This document shows positions 55,891 through 64,000 of a DNA stretch of 64,000 bases, piece after piece. A program made the translations under genes and the position numbers. The DNA comes from Tricholoma matsutake (Eukaryota; Basidiomycota; Agaricomycetes; Agaricales; Tricholomataceae). Each line of letters opens with the position of its first letter. Position 1 is the stretch's first letter. The notes under the pieces were generated by a model that had not been told where the DNA came from, searched no databases, and worked only from the letters and a program-made list of their open reading frames with translations. The stretch covers positions 1,364,001 to 1,428,000 of the forward strand of contig AP026549.1 of the NCBI GenBank assembly GCA_026075535.2, given 5' to 3'.

Positions 55891-56289
55891 ATTGAAAGCC
55901 AGCCCCTCCGATCCCAGAATGTTAAACTGAACAGCTGCTGAAAGGCTTGTTGAAAGTCTTTGTGAAAGTCATGCTTTCACACAGACTTTGACCAACCAGA
56001 AAGAAATTCTTGTATGGATCAGAAAGCATGACCAGAAAATAAAACTTTCTGATCTAATTTCTGAAAGCCTTGCAGGCAATTGATAAGTTAAACATCACCT
56101 TACAGAAATACTTCCAGTATCTACACTGAAATGTCATGAGAGATTTAACCAGAAATATTGATTTTCAAAGTATATTTCTAATGTTTGTAGAAATTTAGTC
56201 TCAAATATAATATTTTGCAAAGAATTTCTAACTATATTTCAGAAAGGAGAAATTATGAGGCTGGCCTTGTGTTACAACCAATGCCATTC
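55891..56289. other. Unassigned stretch right of the hAT element
   Basis: AT-rich, with TTTCTGAAAG / CTTTCTGA inverted words near 55940-56060 and 56225-56245 that could belong to a small inverted-repeat element, but no clean ends are seen. No gene. Confidence 0.3.
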
Positions 56290-56811
56290 TCTGACCCCTC
56301 AGTACCAGGTTGGTGATTGAGTTTATCTTGACTCCAGTGACATCTCCACTACACATCTGTCCAAGAAACTCACTCATCATTTCCTGGGACCTTTCCCCAT
56401 TGTCAAGTGTGTTGGAATGCATGCCTATCATTTATGCCTCCCAGCCTCCATGTCCAGACTCCACCCAGTCTTCCATGTCATCAAACTCCTTCCAGCTCCC
56501 CCAGATCCATTCCTGGGATGCCATTCATGTCCACCACCGCTGCCTACAGTGATCAAGGGAGAACCCCAGTACAAAGTTGAGTCAATCTTGGACAGCCAGT
56601 TGCGTTGAGGAAAACTCTAGTATTTGGTTCACTGGAAGGGTTATGGGTATGAGGAGAACTCATGGGTCAAAGAATACAATGTGAATACCCCTCAGTCAGT
56701 CAAGGAATTCCACTGATGGCACACTGCTGCAACACGTCGCATTCAAGTCACTGACTTTGGTTGTATCCGTTTTCAAATGCATCGGGGCAATGCATCTTAG
56801 AGAGGGGGTGA
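56290..56811 (+). pseudogene. pol: Chromovirus (gypsy E) integrase C-terminus and chromodomain
   Basis: Frames give KLSKKLTHHFLGPFPIVK, LCLPASMSRLHPVFHVIKLLPAPPDPF (GPF/Y-type region), then QYKVESILDSQLR-stop-GKL-stop-YLVHWKGYGYEENSWVKEYNVNTPQSVKEFH-stop-WH, a chromodomain with its aromatic residues (Y, W, W) kept. Stops include two TGA at arginine-like sites. It is followed by GAGAGGGGGTGATG, a polypurine tract, and an LTR start. Upstream pol is missing, so this is a 3' remnant. Chromodomain sequence differs from that of element B. Confidence 0.82.
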
Positions 56812-57170
56812 TGTAAGGCGACTAGGGGGTGCCCTGTGTGTTTCTCCTATTTTTTACGTTCATCCTATATCTTTCCTCACTGCATTTCCTTCTGTTCTTC
56901 ATTTCCTATGATTTTTCCTTATTTTATTACTAATTTCCCTTTCTATCACATTTGTGCATGTTGACAGTTTTATATTTAGAGGCAGAGCACCCCTTCCAAC
57001 ATCTACCCCTTGGTATGATGTCATTCGGCAGCCTTGATCTGCCTATCTCCGCCTTTTCTATTTTTAGATTATTATTTGATTTTTGCAGTCTTCACACATA
57101 CTGGGCATTGGCAAAGGGGTCCTTAGAGTTTTCTCTTCAGATTTCCCTTTGCTAGGTGTGCCTCCAATCC
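56812..57170 (+). repeat. 3' LTR start of gypsy E (end uncertain)
   Basis: TGTAAGGCGACTAGG begins right after the polypurine tract, as LTRs do. A TATATTTAG motif lies near 56970. The expected ..TTACA end is not found before the 112-bp repeat array begins near 57215, so the LTR may be truncated or its end mutated. Confidence 0.55.
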
Positions 57171-57214
57171 CTGTAATATGTAGTATAATTTAACTTCAGA
57201 TTGCCATTTGCTAG

Positions 57215-57715
57215 AGGCTGAGGTTGCACCATGAATTGTGCCCAGGTGAACATAGTTTTGCTGGAAGGATAAATTGTGCGCCAATGGACAATGGAAACTG
57301 TGCGCAAAGGCACATGATTTTTCTCACAGTATAAATTGTGTTCCAACGTGCTATGGATCAGTCGCCCTGAAACTGTGCCCAGGAACATAAATTTACCTTT
57401 TCTGTGAATCGTGTGCAGATGCCCATAAAATTTCCCACTGGATAAATTGCATGCCAATGCACTATGGATCAGTCACCCAATGATTGTGCTGTGGAATGTA
57501 ATTGTACCTTCTCCATGGATTGTGCCATGCAGACACACATGACTTTGCTTGCAGGACAAATTGCATGCCAATGCACTATGGATCAGTTGTCTAAAAAATG
57601 TGCTGAGGAACAGAACTTACCTTCACTGTGAATCATGCACAGATGCACATAACTCTCCTGGGTAAGATAAATTGCTTGCCAATGCACCATGGATCAGTTG
57701 GCTCAAAAACATATG
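57215..57715. repeat. 112-bp minisatellite, about 4.5 units
   Basis: Units are anchored by CAATGCACTATGGATCAG-type words at 57351, 57462, 57576 and 57687 (spacings 111, 114, 111). Each has AAATTGCATGCCAATG, an AACTGTGCCCAGGAAC-like part and a TGAATCGTGTGCAGATG-like part. Units have diverged 15-25 per cent. Function unknown. Confidence 0.85.
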
Positions 57716-58353
57716 AATTTGTGAGCCAAAGAATAAACTACATGGGCCACAGGGTGGATTCAAGTATGGGAGAAATTTTGATCAAGTAAAGATGTGTGCA
57801 GCATAGTAGTAGATACATGGCAGCATATATGCGGCTGTGGTGCATGTGACACTAGGATTGAGTGTGACTTGTTGATGTTCCAATGCTCAGAAAATGCACC
57901 GAGTGTATATAAGTAACAGGTCCAATGCACAGTACCACCATTAAACACTTTGTTGTCCCTTTCATTTGACATGGTGTCCCTGCTTGGTACAGTTGGCTGT
58001 CTACCACCAATCCAGGCATCACTGAGCAGTCATGTCATGTGACATCATTCAAGGATGGATGTACCTTATGGAGATTGGGTTGGTTTATGACCTGCCTTGC
58101 CAGTGCCTTGCTCTAGAGGGTTCCCAATATGTTTCACAAAATACAGACCTGTCATGGTGTATTCCTTCCCATCATCATCTACATGCTAAATGTGTTGAAC
58201 CCCAAAGTGTGCAACAACCTGTACACAGACCAAGGCCTTGACTGGGCTTTTTTCATGAACATTGGAGTCCCAGATGTCGACGTGTTGAGTCCAAATTGCC
58301 CTGTATTCTATTTGAAGCTCGTCCCTTGGACATGGAGGCTAATGAACTAGGAA
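57716..58353. other. Unassigned stretch before the nucleotidyltransferase remnant
   Basis: Overlapping plus-strand frames (58032-58241, 58129-58350) read NNLYTDQGLDWAFFMNIGVPDVDVL and may be upstream exons of the gene that follows, but no splice model is clear. Nothing else is recognised. Confidence 0.3.
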
Positions 58354-59336
58354 ATGAAGCCCGCCCATGTTTTGCCGCTGGAGCTGATGGAAGGAATTCG
58401 CAACACTTCAAGAATCAAGGTTGAGATGGAATTTGAAGCAGTCAAGGATCAGCTGATTGTCAATTCAATGTATGGGGCTGTCAGTTTCATTCTGAGCTTC
58501 AATTCCAAAAATGGATCCTTGGACCAGGTGGCAGTGGGGGTTTGTGGATCCAACAATTCTATAAGAGATGGCTGAGGAATGATGGCAAGAGAAACTGATG
58601 ACACTCGACTCCAGGCCCCATCTCATATCCAAAAACCATTTGCTGCTGCTTGGTTGTGCTCTGAAACCTCATAAGTACCACATCCTGGTCATTTACATCC
58701 AAGAATTCACTCTGTAATGTGGAAGACCATGCGCATCATGTCCCACAACAACAACACTCCACACTGCTGCATGTTGATTGAAGCCATGACCGCAGCTTCC
58801 AATCTGGTCAGTGAAGACATGCAAAGAGATTTCCTTGTCATTGGCAGTGCAGCATTAGTTTGATATGGCTCTACTTGCAGGACATGGGACATTGACATCG
58901 CCATCACAGCCAAGACCTTGGATGCATTCATGGAGAAGGCAGGCATAGATTCTCAATTCAGAACACATTCCAACATGTTGTGGACATATACCTGCCAGGG
59001 GGAAGGAATTGAAAACTGCATGGTCGAGATTGAGTTTTTGGACATTGGAGGAGAGTTTGTCCCCAAGCTGCACGGGATGACCAAGTTTGACACTGTCTAC
59101 ATTGCATTGCTTGCTGACATCGCATTGATGAAGGCCCTTGCATATCAAGATTGGGAGTAGGCAGATGATCTCAAGGATCTGAACTTCACATTTAGTATGA
59201 TGGTACGGAGGGGGGAAACATTCACAAGATATCGCTTCAAGCAGAGTGAGATCGAGGTGATTAGCGAGGTGGTAGAGACCAAAGGTGATGCTGAGGCAAA
59301 AAGACTTCTTATGCAAGTGGCTGGGACAGCTACCTA
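58354..59336 (+). pseudogene. Nucleotidyltransferase-like gene, broken
   Basis: The core at 58765-58910 reads LIEAMTAASNLVSEDMQRDFLVIGSAALV-(TGA)-YGSTCRTWDIDIAIT, matching the GS..(D/E)-x-D active-site pattern of the minimal nucleotidyltransferase fold. The helical region follows (LDAFMEKAGIDSQF, EIEFLDIGGEFV) to YIALLADIALMKALAYQDWE, a TAG at 59158-59160, then DDLKDLNFTFSMMVRRGE to tandem stops near 59336. The TGA inside the active-site helix is CGA-like. The 58354-58575 frame (MKPAHVLPLELMEGIRN..) is in the same orientation and may be an upstream exon. Substrate unknown; similar small genes occur as families in basidiomycetes, which is my inference. Confidence 0.5.
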
Positions 59337-59369
59337 ATAGCATTACAATATCGATATCAATGTTTCAAC

Positions 59370-60044
59370 TCACCTCACTGCCATTTTCCTCTTGAAAGCC
59401 TGAGCGATTTCATGTCTCCTGAGTTTGAGTTTGTAGGTCCTCTTATATCGATCCAAAATCTTCTCCAACCTGCTCCTTGACTCTCTTCTCATTAATGGCA
59501 ACAGCTTCTTTCTTTGACTTGGCATCTCCAAGAACAAATAATGCACTAAGGACTCCACCTCCGATCTTGGTCCATAAGTTCCCATTGAGCTGTACCCATT
59601 GTCTTCTAACCATCAGATTTGTGCGAGAAGTGCATCTAGATACCACAGGATGCTAGGAATATATACTTTGGTCTGTGGCTGATGGCTCATCGACTGACAC
59701 TGAACATCAGGAAGGAAGTGTGTGTTGAGATCAGTCAGCAATCTTGGCTTGAGGGTGGCAAACTTGGGGCTAGGGTGCATGTCCAATTCAAGTAGAACAG
59801 GGTTGAGTGCCTCACAGCCCAACACCTGAATTGAGAATGGACAATTATTATTGATGGGCTCATCCGGAGGGGGGTCAATGAGGAGGTGGACAGCTTCTTC
59901 ACTCCATATCTTGATGATGAAGGTGCCATCCGTTCGCTCAAAGATGTGTGGTGGTGGTTGCAGGTAATCCTCTCTGTAAGTATAGATGAGAGCAACCTCT
60001 GCCCAGCATCCTGTGTGTAGTAGATCTGCAGCAACCACACCCAC
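59370..60044 (-). pseudogene. Unrecognised ORF convergent with the nucleotidyltransferase remnant
   Basis: Frame 60044-59613 (143 codons: DYLQPPPHIFERTDGTFIIKIW, VLGCEALNPVLLELDMHP, YIPSILWYLDALLAQI) is followed by 59646-59443 (VRRQWVQLNGNLWTKIGGGVLSALFVLGDAKSKKEAVAINEK) in another frame, suggesting one gene with a frameshift or intron near 59610-59640. The sequence is protein-like, with a helical C end. It converges tail to tail with the nucleotidyltransferase remnant 34 bases away, so the two may be related or paired, but I do not recognise the family. Confidence 0.42.
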
Positions 60045-62230
60045 TTGCTTGCTGCGGATCAGGAGGTCAAGGGGCTTAGGTTTGTGGGAGTCAGAACCCT
60101 GGACTCAGAGCACAATGATGATGTGTGGACTCACCTGCTCAGAGAAGACTTCCACACCCATCCATATCAAAGCAAAATGACCCATCAGGATGCATGGGTG
60201 ACAGTGTGCATCCAAGACATCAAAGACATCATCTAGATAGCCTTCCTGCATTCCTACGTCTAGTAGTGGGCTGGACTAATAAGTGAGTAAGTCTTAGTGG
60301 AGGTCGTGCCTTGGTTGTGCCAGTGTGTATTTTAAACTCCACCCCAATTGATTCACTGGCATCCCAACTGAGCCATGGCAAATGATTTGGGGCTCCAGCT
60401 TCATCTCAAGCTATGCACAGTAGTCAACGATGATCTGAAGGTTGGGCTGTGATCTGAGCATTAGCTCGGATCAGATCAGCAAGCAATTTGAGCTGCTGGG
60501 TGGGTGGGATCAAAATGCTTGATTTGTGACTCTGTGCTTAGGTAGAACTGAAGGAACTAATATTAAATCTGATTATAAAACACAACTACTAGGGAGGGAG
60601 GGTCAGGTTGAAAATAAGGAGCGAGAATGATTATGATTAGTGAGATTTTTGAGTCTCAATGTAGGAGTAAGGAAGAAAAGAAACTGCAGGCACATGACTA
60701 CTGCTTAGCTACTTTGCTCAGCAGGACGCTGCTGCCAATCCACTTGTTCCTCACATGTTGGCACCTTGGGCTAACGAAGAGCAGCGTGTGGTTAGCAGGG
60801 AAAGTTGAGGATGATGAAGTCTATTGCCATGATTGATTTTACATGAAACCACAAAATTATGACGATAAGCGACAACCATGTTATGCCCTACAATGAATGG
60901 ATCAGGTAACAATAGGGGAGCTCAAAGTTGAGCTGCAGTTTTTGAGCTGCGACAGTCTGGTAATGTCTCATCGCATTTCATAACACATAGGTTGCATTGT
61001 TATCTGATCAAATCAGGTTCATGGCTTGCATGTTGAGCAACATATGTATTCTGCGTGGTATCCACATGTACCAAAAATGAAGGTATAGCTGTGTACTGCT
61101 GCTGCTGCACAATGTAATATTTGCAATTTCCTGCTTGTAGTTGGATGCATGTCAAAGTCGAGGTCACCCAAAGCCGAATGCATATCATATAATACACTGC
61201 TGGCACTGACCTGTGTTTCCCACAGAAACACAGACTCAGAAACATGTTTTAAGACTTCTGATTTGTATATCCTTTAGATATGCTCAAGATGTATTTAGAA
61301 GAAATACCAAGGAAATATTTTACATGTATCCAAACTGTATCTGCAAGAAACTGAAAAAGTGTATCCTACCATGTTTCTTTCAGATCCATTCTGGAAACAT
61401 TTTTCATTTTTCCTTTAAAAAATATTTGGGGAAGTAGAGAATATATATGTCAATGTCATAGGGTCAAAATATATAGACCTGTGTTAGTAACTAGTTGGTA
61501 AAACCCTTGGTGGTCCACTTCATAGTCATCTCCAAATTTGTGTCCCATGTGGCAAATCATCCACCTAACCTGATCAAGTTGCTTTTTGACCATTCTTGCT
61601 GTCTACACAACATCTAAGGACACTTGTCCATCCATCAAAACACCCAAGCAAGTGGGAAGGATCATACATTCTTGCTTGAGGACCCTTCACCCTTAGGTGG
61701 CCCATTTCCTGCCCTTTGACAGCATTTGAGACTGCAGAGATGTTTGATGAGTCACAAATTGCTTTGTGTTTGCCCTGCTTGCCCCCTGTTTTTGAGTACA
61801 GGGCAATTACTGAATGTTAACCAAAGCTCAGTAAGTTCAATTAAGCTGACAGCCAAGCTCTTAAAAGTCTCATACCATGAGCAATGTGCAAGCCTTGGTG
61901 AGTAAACATGACATCATAGTCTCTGAGTTTCACAGGTCTGATGACAGTTACCCATGCATTGACTATATTGTTGGGAAGAGGGACATTTTCCTTTGTGAAG
62001 ATTTTTGAGTTGTGAAAGCTGTGATTCAAAGCCAATGTTATGTCAGCAGAGGCCACATAGGTAAGCTGGACTACATTGAACACTCCATGTATGTACTATA
62101 GTAACAAATGAATGCACTATTACAATGCTTGCTCTTCCATACAGTAGATGTGCATTAAGAATATAATATAGACATTGGTAACCTATAAAATAGTGCCAGA
62201 CACAGGCATCAGTGTCGGCATCAGCATCAG
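60045..62230. other. Long stretch with no supported gene
   Basis: Only short overlapping frames (up to about 80 codons). AT content is high around 61240-61500. No element ends, RNA genes or domains could be identified by eye. Confidence 0.35.
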
Positions 62231-62425
62231 CACTGGGCACAGAAAGTTATAAAGTGCATTGGCATTGGCAAACAAGACACAGGCATTGGCATTAGGTATG
62301 GAAATGGAAATGGCATTGACATCAGGCACAGAAAGTTATAAAATGCATTGGCATTGGCAAAGAAGATGGATAATGGGTAGGGGCAATATGAATGTGTTAG
62401 ATCCAGCCAAAAAAACCATGTTCAT
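62231..62425. repeat. 89-bp duplication with GGCATT repeats
   Basis: ACAGAAAGTTATAAA.TGCATT starts at about 62240 and again at about 62329, each followed by GGCATTGGCAAA. Between them are GGCATT and GGAAAT short repeats. GGCATTGGCA words also occur at 44455-44485 in the KDZ element. Confidence 0.75.
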
Positions 62426-63472
62426 CCTAGTTAAAATAACAATGTTGGTCCTAGCTACATAGATGTAAAAACAGTAAGGTAGGCCATGTCATTGAGTAAT
62501 GCCACATCAGTGAGAATCAGCAGGGGATTGGCCATGGTGTCATTGGCACTGTCATGGGATGATGGTCTGATTGGAATTTATGAGAACCTGCTTTCAAATG
62601 ATTTCAAATTATGCTCCATCCTTTCCTTCAAAGTTGCATATGTCTTCAATGTAATATCTTGCTGTTCCAGCTTCTCAACCCCAGTAGGAAGTCCATCCTT
62701 TACCTAAGATTTTTATCTATTCAGTTAGTTTGAGTCACTCAAAATTGATGATAACAAAAATGTTGATTATAGCATATGCTCCATAGATTGTGATAGATTT
62801 CATGCAATTATCATTGATTGTATCTATGGTAATAGATGGCAATCGACCATATTTTTGGTTACTATAGATCACCATATATTTCCTTAGACTATGGCTTTTT
62901 CTTGTTGTAATAGATACAAATCTATTGATTCTATTACCAATGATTACTGACAATTGCAAGTGACTCCCATCGATTAACCCCCCAACTCTATTGCTCCAAA
63001 CCCAAAGATGAAAAAAGCCTAAGTCCATCATTGTGAGTCTGTGAACAGAAAGCCTAGATTGTGATAGAGGGCATGGCAAATCCAATCTGAGTGACAGCAC
63101 GTGAATGAATGGTAAGTGAAAGTGAACAAAGCCAACAGAAAGTGCACATGAGTGAGGTGAGTCCATGAAAGAGCATGAGTCCGTGAAAGAGAGCACAAGT
63201 CTGAATCCATGGGCAAGCATGCATCCATAAAAACAAGCCCGAAAAAAATGCGTGAAAGGGACAAGACCATATGTGGATGTGCAGGAATGTGACGTGGTGC
63301 AAGTGAAACTGAAGCCATGGTGCCAAAAAGAATTAAGCTGCAAGAAATGAATGAGTAGATGTATGAAACATAGCATGGATATATACCTTTTGTCTTCTTA
63401 TTCTCGTTATGAGCTTTCCTCTGGTGGTGGGGCACTGTCAGTTAGTTTGTTGCCAATGTAGACTTGACTTAC
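62426..63472. other. Stretch with no supported gene
   Basis: Three overlapping minus-strand frames at 62735-63435 share a region rich in CATGAGT / GAGTCCATGAAAG short repeats (63140-63240), so their openness is probably repeat-driven. 62760-62960 holds imperfect inverted words (CTATAGATC, ATTGATTGTATCTATGG) that might be a small inverted-repeat element. Nothing can be named. Confidence 0.3.
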
Positions 63473-63992
63473 CTACACAGCATCCGCCTGTTTCCACCAC
63501 TGGTATTGATGTGGAGGAATGAGAAAACCTGGGAAAAACAACAACAACACAGACCTTTATTTCTTCCTCTGCTAGCCCAAGCCAGTACACCTTGAATTCA
63601 TCCTCTGTTCCCCCTTTGTGACTTTTGAGCCAATCCTGCCGACATGAATTCCTAATGGCACCATCAGAAAAACATCATGTGAAGTAAAGGGCTTACTTGT
63701 CACTAATGGAATCGCTAACAACTGCAGGAGTGGCTACCTTCCTTTTTTTGCAAGCAGGTCCATTGGCAAATTGGGGCAGCCCCTCTGTGAGTGGTGGATC
63801 AGATGGCGGAGTGGATGTCAACACAAGTGTCCTGACCACTGTTGCTGGTGCTGGAACAGTCTCCTCATGCACTCCTGTTGTCACTGGTGTCTATGCCCTG
63901 TCTGCACATGCATCCGTTGACATTTGCAGTACCATGTGCAAATCCAAGTCTGGCTTGGAGGTAGGTGATTGTGTCATTGTTGCTTCAGCCAT
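63473..63992 (-). pseudogene. 5' part of a short-exon gene, with stops
   Basis: ATG 63992 (MAEATMTQSPTSKPDLDLHM). Exon 1 63992-63697, intron 63652-63696 (45 nt, GTAAGC..TTAG), exon 2 63651-63555 (NSCRQDWLKSHKGGTEDEFKVYWLGLAEEEIK), intron 63500-63554, exon 3 63499-63473 (WWKQADAV then TAG immediately before GTAAGT). Joining exons 1 and 2 keeps the frame. Exon 1 ends with a nuclear-localisation-like CKKRK and contains a TAG at 63891-63893 (CAG-like). The 'Cys..W..P/K..EF..YW..L..EE' pattern of exon 2 looks like a small DNA-binding helical domain, but I cannot assign it. Later exons were not traced. Confidence 0.48.
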
Positions 63993-64000
63993 TCGGTTGT

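Noticed and set aside
62735..63435. Minus-strand gene with three overlapping frames of 90-213 codons
   Set aside because: Openness coincides with short CATGAGT/GAGTCCATG repeats, the frames overlap one another, and no motif or splice structure is visible.
1..64000. Classical RIP as the source of the C to T mutations
   Set aside because: Most stops are CGA to TGA (CpG context); the CpA to TpA changes expected of classical RIP are few. A mixed process cannot be excluded without counting.

Overview
The window looks like a transposon graveyard in a mushroom-forming basidiomycete (Agaricomycete). The evidence is Ty3/gypsy chromoviruses, a Helitron with a fused Rep/helicase protein, a KDZ-type (Kyakuja-Dileera-Zisupton) DNA transposon, hAT elements with 45-60 nt spliceosomal introns, and a 450-residue fungal-type gene with three short GT-AG introns. 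Nearly all mobile-element genes are broken, most often by TGA stops where the reading frame calls for arginine CGA (CpG to TpG decay). One CpG-rich island around 50.1-52.2 kb keeps an unbroken gene.

Layout, left to right. 1-2991: 5' half of a minus-strand gypsy element (A) with its LTR. 3002-12478: first copy of a repeat 'X', split by a complete plus-strand chromovirus (B, 3315-10620) with two LTRs, a GTCCA target duplication, gag, pol, a small membrane-protein ORF, a candidate -1 frameshift site, and an array of about seven hairpins inside each LTR. 12487-14570: unassigned sequence with a 114-bp duplication. 14571-17477: compact non-autonomous LTR element with 139-bp LTRs and one degenerate proline-rich ORF. 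18652-20819: non-coding inverted-repeat element related to the KDZ element. 20820-24950: mostly unassigned, with a possible F-box-like remnant. 24950-32960: minus-strand Helitron, interrupted at 27344-29506 by the second, complete copy of X. 33650-34147: an unrecognised plus-strand ORF behind a TATA box. 34374-38642: minus-strand gypsy C, lacking integrase, inserted into the gag of gypsy D (38643-39500). 39599-45695: KDZ transposon with 1.16-kb terminal inverted repeats, a transposase and a second gene. 45.7-46.4 kb: minisatellite. 46.5-46.8 kb: copia gag remnant. 47.4-48.3 kb: 3' end of a hAT element. 48416-49299: small multi-exon gene with stops. 50284-51793: intact multi-exon gene. 52.4-55.9 kb: second hAT element. 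56.3-57.2 kb: chromovirus C-terminus and LTR start. 57.2-57.7 kb: 112-bp minisatellite. 58.3-60.0 kb: nucleotidyltransferase-like pseudogene facing an unrecognised ORF. 60-63.4 kb: little coding signal. 63473-63992: edge of a short-exon gene.

The elements are nested: chromovirus B sits in X copy 1, X copy 2 sits in the Helitron, and gypsy C sits in gypsy D. The most unusual structures are the period-of-about-39-bp hairpin array in the LTRs of element B (different stems, nearly constant AAGYC loop) and the organisation of repeat X (inverted ends, tRNA-like promoter boxes pointing outward, repeated GAGCA..TGCTC hairpins). All calls come from reading the sequence; no database search was run.
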